Source: Craterostigma plantagineum (taxonomy: Eukaryota > Streptophyta > Magnoliopsida > Lamiales > Linderniaceae). From it: a DNA stretch of 64,000 bases. The stretch's first letter is position 1, and every line of letters begins with the position of its first letter. Under the pieces are notes generated by a model. That model was not told the DNA's origin. It made no database searches and was given only the letters and a program-made list of their open reading frames with translations. The translations under genes and the position numbers were made by a program. This document shows positions 34,491-46,331 of this stretch, piece by piece. The DNA lies in the NCBI GenBank assembly GCA_027422505.1, contig JAPQWV010000307.1:372001-436000 (forward strand). Direction: 5' to 3'.

Positions 34491-37210
34491 GGCCGAGTGG
34501 GAGATATAATCCGACTAAGGGCTGCCAACCGCCCCGTGAGCCTCTGGACTTCCTTGACGCCCTGGGGAGGTTGCATCTCCAAGATAGCTTTTACTTTCCC
34601 GGGGTTTACCTCAATACCTCGTTGGGTCACCATATAGCCCAGGAACTTTCCCGATCTTACTCCGAATGCACATTTTTTGGGGTTCAGCTTCATGCTGCTT
34701 CCTCTAATTGCTTCGAACGCCTCCTCCAGGTCCCTGGTATGATCAGTGAGGTGTATGGACTTCACGAGCATATCATCTACGTACACCTCCATGTTTCGGC
34801 CTAACTGCTGCTTGAAGACTTTATCCACCATCCTTTGGTATGTGGCTCCCGCGTTTTTAAGTCCGAAGGGCATTCGCACGTACCCGTATGTTCCCCCTGG
34901 TGTCACAAAACAAACTTTATCAAAGTCATTTGAATCAAGACTTACCTGGTGATAGCCCTGGTAGGCGTCCATCATGCTGAGGACCTCACACCCTGAAGTG
35001 GAGTCCACAAGCTGGTCTATTCTGGGCAGCGGGTAATGGTCCTTGGGACAAGCCTTGTTGAGGTCCCTAAAGTCGATACACATTCTCCACTGCCCATTTC
35101 CCTTCTTTACTAGAACAGCATTAGCCAACCAAGTGGGGAACTGGATCTCCTGGATGTGGCCCGCTTGCAGTAATTTGTCGACTTCTTCCTTCAAGGTCTG
35201 CGCCCTTTCAGCCCCGCACAATCGGAGTCTCTGCTTAATGGGTTTGGTGCCAGGTAGGACGTTTAGATGATGTTTGGCTATATCAGGGCGGATGCCTGTC
35301 ATATCATTCGGGGAAAATGCGAATAAGTCCGCGTTCCTCTGCAGACATCCAACAAGCTCCTTCGTGGCTTGCTCCCCTAGATGTGTCCCTATTTTGGTAG
35401 TCCTCTCTGGTTGATCAGGGTACAGCTCTACGTTGACTAGCTCCTCATCTTGTTCGGGCTGCAAGCTCGTAGGTCCCCCTCCTTCGACCCTGATCCTCTT
35501 GTCTCGACCGCTTCCTTCTCTAACGCCCTCTTTTCCCTTGGTTACTGCCTTAACTTCATTGGCGTAGCATCGGCGGGAACTTTGCTGATCCCCCAATATC
35601 TCTCCGACATGCTCCCCTACGGGGAACTTAATTTTCAAATGGTAGGTAGAGGAGATTGCTCTGAACTCATTGATGGCAGGTCGTCCCAGAATGACATTGT
35701 AAGAGGAGGAGATGTCAACCACAAGGAAGTTGATCGTTTTCACAACCTGAACGGGGTCTCTTCCCATTCCGACGGGTAACGTTATTTCTCCCAGGGGCTG
35801 TATCCCAGGTCCCCCGAATCCGTACAAGGCAGTGGAAACGGGTCGCAGCTCTACTCCCAGGTCCATTTTTTTGAAACAGTCTAGGAATAGGATGTCAGTT
35901 GAGCTCCCCCCGTCTATAAAGACTCGGGACACGTCGTATCCGGCGATGTCAGTGGTGATGACCAAGGCATCGTTATGTGGTCTTGTGATGTGTTCTTCAT
36001 CCTTCGGCCCGAATTGTACGTTCGCGATGGCCTCTGTGTGCCCTACTAATCCCCAGGGCCGGGGTTCCTCAGTTGTCCTGGCATAAGACTTCCTAGCTCG
36101 ATTAGAATCCCCACTACTGGGACCTCCGATAATAATTAGGATGGGGGTCCTGGGCTGTCCTGGAGGACCTTTGTCTGCCGGAGGTGGCAGCGGTTTACCC
36201 TTGTTCGGCGTAGGTCCCCCCTCTTCCTTTTCGTTCTTCCGAGGGATGGGCTCAGGTCCCCGCTTAACAAACTCCTTCAAATGTCCCGCCTGTATGAGTC
36301 TCTCTATCTCGTCCTTCAGGTGATAGCAATTGTTAGTATGGTGCCCGTATTCATTATGGTAACGACAATATAAGTTAGAGTAAGGTCTAGAGGGTCCTGA
36401 GGATCCAGCGAGGGGCTTTCTTAAGGCTGGGTGTCGTCCCGCTACCGCTAAGACCTCCTCAGGATGAGCACGCAGTGGAGTGAACCTCCGTGGGGCCCTG
36501 GCCGGAGATCCCCAAGGCTCTTTGTGAGGCGGACGCAGAGGTGGCCTCGCATGTCCTTGGCTTCTCACGGCCCCTTCCTTCTTTGGTGTGGTTATCTGCT
36601 TTTCCTCTTGCGCCTTGGCCATCTTACTCTCTTTCAAGTTAATATACTTGTCTGCCCTCAGCAATAGGTCCTCGAAAGTCGGCGGTGGTCTCTTGGAGAG
36701 GGAAGCGAAGAAGTCCCCATCTCGAAGTCCGTTTATGAGGGCACTGACCTTAACGGAAGGCGTAGCCGTCGGTACCTCCAAAGCTGCAATGTTGAACCTG
36801 CTTATGTATGCCCGCAGGCTCTCATTCTCCCCTTGCCGTACTTGGAAGAGCGACATGTCGGACTTAGGTTGCTTTCGGGCGCTGGCGAACTGAGTAATGA
36901 ATATCAGCTGAAATTCTTCAAAAGATTTGATTGATCCTGGTGCTAACTGGCTGAACCATTGTTGGGTTGCCCTTACTAAGGTGGTTAAGAACACTCTGCA
37001 TTTGACCCCATCCGAGAAATCATGGAGCAGGATGGTGTTCTGAAAACGCAGGACGTGTTCCACGGGGTCTGTCGTCCCATCGTATTCGTACGGCAACTGT
37101 TTGAAGTTAGATGAGACCTCCCCCACCAGTAACTCCTTTGCAGAAGGTGTCCCCGCTACTAACCCTTCTCCTATCCTTGGCGGCATGGTTCTGCTTCTGA
37201 CACCGTCCAC
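34412..37210 (-). pseudogene. Gag, protease and reverse transcriptase frame of the Tat element
   Basis: This frame of 932 codons has a gag capsid domain (YEYDGTTDPVEHVLRFQNTI, then WFSQLAPGSIKSFEEFQ), a CRYHNEYGHHTNNCYHLKDE pseudo-knuckle, an aspartic protease (FIDGGSSTDILF, Asp near residue 434) and RT (RMCIDFRDLNKACPKDHYPL, MPFGLKNAGATYQRM and EVYVDDMLVKS near 810). After GRLAALSRI the frame shifts relative to family members, and the remainder is read out of frame to the stop at 34412. The start given is simply the first ATG of the open frame; the true gag start lies further upstream. Confidence 0.9.
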
Positions 37211-37239
37211 TACCTGCTTAAGGTCCGCCAGTTGGTCCC

Positions 37240-37851
37240 TCAGCTCTTTCTCTCTTTTGGTCCAAGTTTCCCCTTTTTCCTCTGGGCGTAGCGTGACCTT
37301 TTTCCTTCTTTTAGAGCCTTCGGCCCCTTAGCGTGGTCTGGGGCTTTGCTAACGGACTCGTCAGAGATCAGCGTAGGAGTTCCTACATCCCTTTCTGGCT
37401 GTTCTGCCTTTTTTGGCTCCTCTTCCTTCTCCCGAACCTGTTCCGCAGCTCCCCCACGTCCCACAGGCTGCTTGGGGGGTTCTTCTTCCTTCCTAGATTC
37501 ATTCTCCGATCCGGACAATCGCTTGCTATGTTCAGAGGGCGTCGCCTGAGGCTGCGGCTGCGTCTCGTTTTCCCCAGTTACTTCTGTTAACTTACTGTCT
37601 ACTTGCTCAGTCTCGACACGGGGCTGGGCCCTTTTCCGTTGTCTCCTTTTCTTCCTTCTTTCAGCCAGGGTGCTACTAACAGTGTTGCGCACCAAGAGGT
37701 CTAACTGCGCGGCAGTCAAGGTGATTGGTGTCTCTGGCGATATTACAACAGGAGTAGGTGCCGGGGTGGCGTCCTGCCCTGCCGTATCGCCCCCTGCCAA
37801 CTCCCTGATTCGCGGGTCCAAGTTTTTCGGTATGGAGGAGTCTCCTTCCAT
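37240..37851 (-). pseudogene. N-terminal gag segment of the Tat element
   Basis: This frame of 203 codons begins MEGDSSIPKNLDPRIRELAG, the likely start of gag, and is rich in Glu, Lys, Pro and Gln. It ends KERKS at a stop because of a frameshift around 37250-37290. In another frame the coding sequence continues (EKELRDQLADLKQVVDGV) into the 34412-37210 frame. Confidence 0.8.
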
Positions 37852-37968
37852 CAGCGTCTCACGTTCCTTGTCTTATCCCCGTAACACAAAAATAAAAAAC
37901 ATGCGAGAAATTTTTCAACACAACCTCGTACCTTGCTCAAGAAATTCCTCACGCCTTTAACTCCGAAT

Positions 37969-37986
37969 TTCCCACAGACGGCGCCA
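37969..37986 (-). other. Primer binding site of the Tat element
   Basis: On the minus strand TGGCGCCGTCTGTGGGAA lies two bases inside the 5' LTR. The sequence is typical of Tat-lineage elements. I do not name the tRNA with certainty. Confidence 0.75.
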
Positions 37987-37988
37987 TT

Positions 37989-38715
37989 TGATATGGGGCA
38001 AACCCAATCAAAGGTACTTTTATATATGGGGGCTCTGAATACTTAGTTAGCGGTAGATCGGTTACTATGTTATTTGTTAGGTGTACGAGGGTCGTTGATG
38101 CTGGGACGTAAACAGAAAGAACACAGGGGTTTGCGTGGTTCGAATCCTTTCTGATTCTACGTCCACGGGGCGCTGGGAACTATCCTTCACTAAGTAGCAA
38201 CACATTACACCCTCATATAATCCTTACCTTCACTCTTGAAATATGAAAAACACGTCTACAATATCTAAAGAGGAAATACTATGCGAGTGTTTCTGTAGAG
38301 AGATGATTCTCATGGAAAATGTGCTAAGTCCTCCCTTTATAGCAGCTCCCCGCCGCCTGTTGGAAGCTATGTTCCAGCTTTTCCGGGGGACGTACGACCT
38401 AAGGACTGCAGGAGAAAATGACGGATTGCTTTATGGATTGACCTCTGCGGCGGCTACAGTAGGGCACCCAGTAGTATCTTCCTATAGTAGGGCGACACGT
38501 GCCCCTGTATTCCTTTTCTCTCTTTCCTGTTGTACCTTTATCTGGGTATTCGAGGGTTCTTCTTCCTTTGTCCAGTCCATGTTAGTGCCCGTCAGATCCT
38601 TACAGCTCCTTCTTCCCAGATTTATATTTTACCATGGGCTCTTATTTTCGATGGGCTTTTTTGGGCCTTTCCTTTTTTTTTGTTTTTCTCGGCCCATCTT
38701 AGTTAGACCATATCA
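37989..38715 (-). repeat. 5' LTR of the Tat element
   Basis: This 727-bp LTR is the partner of 18327-19052, with about 10 single-base differences and one extra T in a T-run. Confidence 0.93.
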
Positions 38716-38794
38716 AAAATATTACAGGTGGCGATAATAAAAAAATGAAGATACAAAGGAAGATGAGAGAGGTTCTGAGAATGGGGGGATTTAT

Positions 38795-41700
38795 TCATTC
38801 TGTTTTATCCAATATTTCCATCCTAGTTTTTCTCTTCCAACCTTTCATTGTTGCCACAAGGTTGATCAGCCCAACAATCTGGGATTTTGCTGTATTCCTG
38901 AGGATAATATTATTCATTCATTTTAATACTTACTTATATTATATAGTGAATATCAAAATAAAAAACTATGAAAAAAAACCTATTTTATTTTATTTACCAG
39001 GTGGCCGCGCGACCAGTGAACAAATTCAGTCTCTGTAAGATAGTAAGCCTGTTTTTATATATAGTCAGCAAAGCGCATTATATGTAATGTTACTGTTTGA
39101 GAATCAAGGTAATGACTAGATCCATTGGCTAGTTAGGAAAAATCGAGCCTAACCTTGATGAAAGTGTCGACGATCTGCAACTTAGGTCTTACATCGACTG
39201 GGACAAAGTGCTTCAATCCATTTATTAAAACCTGAAGAACAGAATAGATGAATCGAAACAAATTGAAAAGAGAAGAATGAACGAACGATGAAGTAAAAAA
39301 ATGTCACCTGAAGATCGAGGGACATTAGTGCTCGTCCTTCATCTGTACATCTCTGCACCCTCGATAGGGCTTCGATGAGAGTTTCAGCAATAGTTTCAAG
39401 TCCATATTCTAGGAGAAGGTCTTGAACCTGCTGTTACCAGCTCAAATAAACGTTTGAAGCAATAACGATTTCAGCAAGTATGAAGACGCAATTTACCTAA
39501 GGAGTCAGAAGCGTTTGTCCTATCGTATATTAATGATGTCATTTTCATTTTTAGAAATTCATTCATGTTTTCAGAGCATATGTAGCAGTGTTTGGCGTCT
39601 TCTTCTCTTCTCTTCTCGTCTCTCTCTTCTGTAACAAGTAACAATTGGGTGAAATCGATTATCGGAACTTTTCTTCAATCACAGTTCCCAATTTCGATCT
39701 CGATTTCCTTTCCCGAATTGAGTTGGTATCACCTGCATTACTCATAACAAAACTAGCAATTGAGAATGGTATACTGCTAACAACGAACCAGCATGATATA
39801 GAGATATGGAGTTGTCTGCTTTCGTTATATATGTACCAAAAATTTCGGAGATTTAAATTTGAGTTCTACTTTTACCAGCTTGATAACGCAAACGCAAACA
39901 TGCGTCTCAAAGTGAGATGAAGGAGAAATTAACATAAATTCCAATCTCAACAGCATTTGAGATCTTGTAGCTTAGTTTTTGGAAAAGGAGAACACTTCGA
40001 CTAATCGGAAGGAGAATGCATAGATAAAGTACGAAAGAATGATTTCTAAATGGTAGTAAGCATATTCAGGCACATGTAATATAATAGGTTAATATTATGG
40101 GGAAAAAAGGATTAGGCTGACAAGGGACTTGATAGATGGGAGAAGCAGTAAGAAAAGGGGATTCTGAGACCCATTATGCTCTATTCCAAGCTCCTTCACC
40201 TCCCATTTACCTGCTCAACATTATTAGCAAAACTCTCAACATAAGCTTATCTTGGTACTGGAAACAAATGTAATATGGAAACACAATGTCTAAACTATTC
40301 ATGCAACTCTGAAAGCTCCCACTTTTCACATCCTCCCAGAACGGAACTGTTAGATTTAGTAAAATAACAAAAATAAGTTACATCTGGCCAAGTTTATTTA
40401 TGTTAGGAATGTTGGTGTATTTTAACCATTTCCCTTGCAATTGTTGGCATAAGTGGAGTTTATTCAATGATAAAAATCAGTTATCCGACATGGATTTTAT
40501 CTTCATTCCACATATTGGTAGCTTAGGTTACAGTTAAATTGATGATTTCAGCCAGGAAAATGAACCTGTATGGGCAGAGGGGTACAGTTAATAATTAGAA
40601 GGATTCATCAAAAGCTTGTTTCACTGTGCTTACTGGAAACCAGTAGCAAATCAATCAGAAACTAGTTGGAAGAAATAAATTACTGTTCTCGCCCATTCAT
40701 GTGGAGTAGCAATTTTGCCGTTGTTCTGTGAATATGCTGAACAAGTTCTGGGACAGCATCCACCTAAAAGAAATCAACAGTCGAACAACTCCAACAACAG
40801 AGAAGACCACCAGCGATGGAAACAAACGCGTTCTTGAAGAATATAATGAAAGCAATCATTGTAACAATTACAAGCAAGCAGGAACATGAAACAAAAATGT
40901 TGACAGCGAAGTTATATAGCAATTGATATCCATTCCAAATCTCACAATAGAGTTTTATATGACACAAATCATACATTGCACCGATAGAAAACAATGAACG
41001 CATTATCAAGTAGTCAAAGTTACTGAACATTGATTGAAGTAGCATTGAATAAAGATGGGAGAGCATACCAAATGGGCATAGAAGACTTCAACTAGAGCTC
41101 CATTATTTCGAAGTAGCATTGATTGTAGATGGGATTTTGATTTATGCAATAACTGAGCCACAAGCATCATGGTATCAGCCCCTGCACATCTTTCCTGCAG
41201 CAATAAGTCGATCGCAATCCAGTCCTTACTTCTGCAAACATAAACCGTAAAATAGAAAAACCATCCGACCTTCATAGAAGTAGAAATGATGCACGAAAGA
41301 TACAAAATAAGCATGATGAAAACAAGCTGGAGAATAAATGAAAGGTAGGTCATGTCAAAATACATCGAACTTGCATTCTTCTACGAGAACTTGCATACCA
41401 CGAAGCAGTATCAGCCGAGAGTGTCGATGGAATGTCTAATGACTACTGTATCTATTTTTCCCTACACTGCATATTATACCTATATGTGTATGATGTATCT
41501 CAACAAAATACATACAAAGTGGCGCCGTGTTACCTTTAATTGCATGTGGATATGAATATGATATTACTTATCAACAATATGGAAGTTCAGGGATCACTCA
41601 TAAAGAAGTATTTTTGCACGCAAAAGAAGTAAACATTATTTCTTCACATAACATAAAAACTTCTGGCTACAGCAGTATGTCGTCGGATCACCGAAGTAAC

Positions 41701-41925
41701 CCAGCAGCTATATATTCACAGTGTATAGATTGCAGCATCCAACAGCATAAGTACCTTAAGCCCAGAGGATATGTTATTCAAGTGATTGGGAGGAGTTGTT
41801 GGGGTTACATCCATGTGTGTGAATGATGAACTCGAAGATGTTGGGGATGACATGGAAATTGAAGAAGGTTGAGGTTTTATCCACTGGTCACATTCTTGTG
41901 TAACTCCTGATAGTGCAGTCTTTAG
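38795..41925 (-). pseudogene. Syndetin/VPS50-like gene, decayed 3' half
   Basis: Recognisable exons on the minus strand, 5' to 3': 41755-41925 (LKTALSGVTQECDQWIKPQ, tentative), 41069-41231 (LLLQERCAGADTMMLVAQLL, SKSHLQSMLL), 40684-40763 (VDAVPELVQHIHRTTAKLLL), a damaged piece near 40150-40225 (WEVKELGIEHNG), 39308-39430 (EYGLETIAETLIEALSRVQR, EGRALMSLDLQ), 39154-39231 (VLINGLKHFVPVDVRPKLQI), 38998-39048 (AYYLTETEFVHW) and 38795-38897 (INLVATMKGWKRKTR). This is the conserved C-terminal region of syndetin, a subunit of the EARP endosomal recycling tether. The N-terminal half is absent, one splice donor lacks its G, and an extra A in AGCAAAATCC breaks the last exon. The Tat element is inserted just downstream. 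Confidence 0.82.
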
Positions 41926-42360
41926 CTTTTGTGAGTTACATAAGCAGAAACATGTTTAGGAGAAGAAACTCATTAATAAGCATTTATTTTGAAGAGAAGG
42001 AAGCATGTGCTGAAATGGTATCACAAGGGTTCAACATGCTTACGAAGACGCGAGTCATTCATTCCCTTTCCAATTGGTCGACTGTTACTATGTTGACAAA
42101 ATGTCTCATATACAAAGTAGAAAAAGTTTTGAAACAACTGGCTGATTCCCTGTCATACAAGAACATATGTTAGCATGTGAGTGAGAAAAAGGGCTGAGCG
42201 CATACATCAGAATATCAGGAGCATGAGCACAAGAGATTCTGCATCGTAAAGCAAACTGCCTACAAGGTTACCTTAAAAAATTCGACATTGACAATCCCTA
42301 ATTTCTGCATCAGTCTTGCACATTTGTCCATAAATATGATGTGCGTATAGCAATGAAACT
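41926..42360. other. Intergenic, possibly decayed exons
   Basis: Plus-strand frames here are unconvincing. Further syndetin exons would be expected upstream on the minus strand, but I could not recognise any. Confidence 0.3.
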
Positions 42361-43260
42361 TGATACGGGGCTATCCCAATCAAAGAGATTTATACGTGTG
42401 GGCAAATATATATAGCGGTAGAATCGGTTATCACAAAGTTTAAGACGTGCGTAAGGCGCTTGTTGGTAAGGAAACTGAAAGGGACGTGTTTGGACATGTT
42501 GGGACGTATCGGGACGTCGGTACGTGTTGGGACGTGTCGGGACGTCGAGTCGTGTTTGGGACGTGACGGGACGTCGGAACGTGTTTAGGACGTGTCGGGA
42601 CGTCGGGACGTGTTTGGGATGTGTTGAGAAGTGTTTGGGACGTAAACGAAATAACACAATATGTACGTGGTTCGAATCCTTGCGGATTCTACGTCCACGG
42701 GCGCTCAGGAACTCTCTTTCACTATACTTTGATGAATTACACACTCAACTAAGCTCACCTTCGCTCACAAACATTAAAGGTCGAATGAAAATGTTGAATA
42801 CATTGAGAGAGAGAAAATGTGAAGTGTTTTTCATGTTATGAATGGTGGTTGATGTGAAATGGCCGAAGTGTTGGCTTTTATAGGAGCTTCCCATCGGCTC
42901 TAGGATCCCCGATGACAAGACCTTCTGGGACAATGTGAGGTGCAGGGCTGTCTGTCTGGAGCAGGGAGCTGGCAGCAGCTTTTCTGTGCTGTCAGGGACA
43001 TCAGGCGGCTGGAGATGGGACAGGATCTGCGCTGTCAGGGACAGCAGGCGGCTGTCTTTCATGTACTGTCAACTCAGACGTCCTTTCAGACTTCTGACCA
43101 TTTGGTGAAGCTTCCTCACGACGCTTCCTTGGGACTACAGGACCTGCTTAGCACAATAGCTGCTGTGCTCGCCTCCTTCTTAGTATTAGTCAATGGGGCA
43201 CTTAGAAAATGGAGATTCTTGGAGGGGAAACGCGGCAATAGGTCTCAAAATAGTTCCCTA
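42361..43260. mobile_element. Truncated LTR related to the Tat element, with GGGACGT expansion
   Basis: The sequence begins TGATACGGGG and follows the Tat LTR: CCCAATCAAAG, AGCGGTAGAATCGGTTA, GTGGTTCGAATCCTTGCGGA and ACGTCCACGGG are all in the same order, then CTTTTATAGGAGCTTCCC. No matching TATCA end or target duplication was found, so the right border is approximate. At 42478-42645 it contains about a dozen GGGACGT(G/C) units, where the intact LTR at 18327 has only one. It may be a solo LTR that lost its end. Confidence 0.7.
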
Positions 43261-43803
43261 GTATGGGCGTTAGGTCCCTAAAGTTTCTTGGAGGTCCCTA
43301 AAACCCTTATTTCCTATTGTTAGCTCCCTAAAATGTGTTGGAGGTCCCTAAACGTGTCCCTAAATGTGTGCATGAGAGGGAGGGAGACACAGAAAGAGAC
43401 AAAAGTTTAGCTACGTTTGTCCATTGCAGAAAACCGTAAGTTTAAACATGTTTCTCATACGACCACCAATGGCCACTGGGGATGCCTGGAACATCAAAAT
43501 ACTTCAAATTTAAAATATAGGTGGAGTTCGGGAGCTGACATCATCGCAAAACCAAAGAGGATACTATGTGCTTTGATTTCCTCATTCATATATGGCCTAT
43601 TCATGGTTAAATGGCGCATAATGACAACAAACTCAAAAGTTTCACATACCTCTAAAGTTTGCACGGGGCTTGCATCCAAATTCCACAAAACCGAAGAAGT
43701 AATCCGATTGATGCATAAAAACAAATCTTAAAATATTTTTACTATAACAGAGAAATGATAAATCCCTAGATCCTCAACAAATAATGTCCGGATCATAATA
43801 TAC
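43261..43803. other. Spacer with short GTCCCTAAA repeats
   Basis: AGGTCCCTAAA-type strings recur about six times between 43270 and 43370. The rest shows no gene. Confidence 0.4.
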
Positions 43804-44520
43804 CTTGTTGATTCTGACTTGGATACCATCCAGCTTCATAGTCCCAAATTCCTTGAAAAATTTCTCATGAGCTTCTGAAGTATTCATCGGAAGGCCCTTA
43901 GTGTAGATATAACGACCATCAGCTACACAAAAGAGAATGAAAGAAACACTTACATTACAGAGAAATGATATCGTACATGACAAGGTCATTATATCCTACA
44001 TCGACATTCAAAATACGGATTAAAGGAAGTAATTCAACTGGCAACCAAAGAAACAACATTAAAAAGGAACAGATAAGAAGACCTATATCACTTCCACTTA
44101 CAATAGACGCGTGAGATTCTTTGACACTTTCTCAATTTTGGAATCAAATTCAACCATTGTTTGAGTTTCCTCTGGTACTTATACTTCATCAGCCACCTCT
44201 ACTACTGTAATTTCTTCTTCAGTAGATGCTCCCTCACCGTTTTCCGAAGGATGTTGGACTTTCCCAGAGGCATGTTCTTCACTTTTTGGGATGCTTCTCT
44301 TAGGGCTCTTCTCAAAAGAGACGGGGAACTGTGGAGAATAAAAACAAGAAAAAACAAATAAATAAAGGATCGGAAATAAACTGTCACAATAAAATTGCAA
44401 AATAAGGTCTACCATCCAGGCTCAGAAAGCAATTGGACGACCATCATTAATTTTGGCCGAGTTCACTGTGATTATCCACATAACGGAGCATGTCATCGTT
44501 GTGCAAAAATATATTCTAAA
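43804..44520 (-). pseudogene. G3BP-like (NTF2 + RRM) pseudogene fragment
   Basis: Minus-strand pieces in order: 44412-44520 (LHNDDMLRYVD, resembling the end of an NTF2 domain, YFVLNDIFRYVD in G3BPs), 44102-44328 (acidic linker with EEEITVVEVADEV, then a TAA where CAA for Gln is expected, then VPEETQ) and 43804-43922 (RRM start: YIYTKGLP as RNP2, FFKEFGTMKLDGIQVRINK). GT-AG borders remain (CTCCACAG acceptor at 44329-44336, GTAAGT donor at 44096-44101), so it is a DNA duplication, not a retrocopy. NTF2+RRM proteins are RNA-binding stress-granule factors. The rest of the gene is missing. Confidence 0.72.
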
Positions 44521-45109
44521 CCAAAAGAGAATGACAACGAATTTTCATAATAGTCTTCTTGAGGGATGCGCCTAACAATCCAGAAATTATTCTCAAGTTT
44601 ATTAAGCTACTTCTCAGTTGGTACACAACAAAATCAGTTCGGTTCGTCGTGTCTACATCACTTTCTTCTCCTACTTTCGATTCGATTTAAAAGAAGTCCG
44701 ACAATTAATCTTCCAATTCTTTGCGGTGCAAAGTCTTTAATTCGAATAGGCAACTAAGCCAATGTGAATGGCGATTTGTTTCTAATTATCGTTATTGGAT
44801 GGGATCGAAGACTCTTAAAGTCTCCTTTAATGAAGATTTATTTTGGAGGGATACCAAGAGTTAACAATAGGAGCACGACTCAATATGGTTATATGGACCT
44901 AATTCCAAATGGCAGTTGGTAATTCCACCCTCACATGGACCTAATATAGTAATTTACATTGTTATTGCTGACATGTCGCATGAGGATTGGCTTATGGGGT
45001 GGTCAATGAGAGTCTACATCCAACTTTTATATAGTATAGATGAAGTTAAACACAAGTGATGATTAATTGCTGGGAAGACTTTTTTGGTTATAAGCAATTA
45101 GATAGAATC
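44521..45109. other. Intergenic
   Basis: No gene or clear repeat was seen. A plus-strand frame at 44566-44757 shows no recognisable features. Confidence 0.3.
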
Positions 45110-45112
45110 TAA

Positions 45113-46313
45113 GGGTGTCCACATTCATAGCACATCATAACACTGCCACCTCAGCATTACATTATACTTTTAATATATTTTATTCTATAACACCTCTATA
45201 TTCATTTTTTTCCACAATCATGACACTACCATAACACGGACCCACAACTCTATATTTCATTCTATAATACTTTTACATTATTTAATTTCTATATATATAT
45301 ATATATTAATTAACTATTATAAATATTTAATTAAATTTATATTTCTTACCAGCTCATATGCTTAATTAATATTAAATAAAAAAATAGTCAACGAAAACAA
45401 ATAATTTAATTTTAATTTATTAAAAATTCTGTGATAAAATAACAAGAAACGGTAATTTTCAGAATATATTTAATAAAACAAAACTAAAAAAGAATTATGA
45501 GTCGAATGGCATTATTACCGTTTCTCTGTATTTTTAACATTTTTTCAATGGCTGCGTTTAGTTCGCATCATAAGTGAAGATAGAAGGTACTTTATCCAAT
45601 GATATCATGTTCACTTCCAAAAACTTTATATAGATAAAGCCCGATATAATAATAGGCCCGGTATAATAATCCATCAAATACTAGATAAGTAATCACACGG
45701 AGTTGGCCAAGATTGTTATCCAATCCATACTGATAACATGAAAATGACAAATATATCCCTGAAATGACACATTCAACAAATTATAAAATTATCCTTATTT
45801 TATGTGTTTTATATAATAAAAGCAATAAAACAAATCTAATTTATTTTTCATTTCATGACGATCAAAATGACATTCATATCTTCATATTTTTAAGATTCGT
45901 TAGAATTAAATTTTTTAATATTAACACCGTTTATTTAATGAAGGGTTAGAATGGTAAATTGACAAGCTAATTTAACATAGAATTATTTTTATCTTGCAAA
46001 GTAAACAAGATAGTAATCCAATCCATAAAATGGTTAAAGTGGAAGTTGAACAAGATATGTCAGGATAAACTATCTTAACAATAATTATACCTTCATTTCT
46101 TATGTTACCAACTAAACACAGCAAATATTAATTGCAGTTGGTCCCACAGACATAAATCATAAAATAGCAAATAAAAAACAAAAACGTTGCATGAACCGAT
46201 GTCATACCCATGATACAGTTCATGGATATAACACTACCACAATGGTTGATGTGTCATGTAAACTGACACATCAGCTCTATGTCACAATGGTATAATACCC
46301 ATTGTGGACACCC
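45113..46313. mobile_element. Harbinger/Tourist-like MITE carrying a nested MITE
   Basis: The ends are inverted, GGGTGTCCACA on the left and TGTGGACACCC on the right. A 3-bp TAA duplication lies at 45110-45112 and 46314-46316. Its 1.2-kb length includes a second inverted-repeat element (45551-46122). TAA/TTA target duplications are typical of PIF/Harbinger. Confidence 0.75.
45551..46122. mobile_element. Nested MITE with GCTGCGTTTAGTT ends
   Basis: GCTGCGTTTAGTT at 45551-45563 is matched by the inverted AACTAAACACAGC at 46110-46122 (one mismatch). The interior is AT-rich and non-coding. No convincing target duplication was found. Confidence 0.6.
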
Positions 46314-46331
46314 TAAGCGGTATTTATGGGT

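Larger units (their letters stand above)
18327..38715 (-). mobile_element. Tat-lineage Ty3/gypsy LTR retrotransposon, interrupted by a nested element
   Basis: The element is bounded by two LTRs of about 726 bp, each starting TGATATGGGG and ending ACCATATCA as read on the plus strand. A perfect 5-bp duplication, AAAAT, lies at 18322-18326 and 38716-38720. The gag-pol frames run on the minus strand, so the right LTR is the 5' one. A primer-binding-site-like TTCCCACAGACGGCGCCA (37969-37986, plus-strand reading) and a purine tract (19053-19066, complement) sit where expected. About 10 by-eye differences separate the LTRs. Frameshifts in gag and near the RT end, a stop in RNase H and the nested 9.85-kb insertion make it non-functional. 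An antisense gene and 3' tandem repeats support the Tat/Retand group. Confidence 0.93.

Noticed and set aside
38745..39038. Plus-strand frame of 97 codons after the Tat element
   Set aside because: It lies antisense to the last two syndetin-like exons and their intron, which explain the sequence better.
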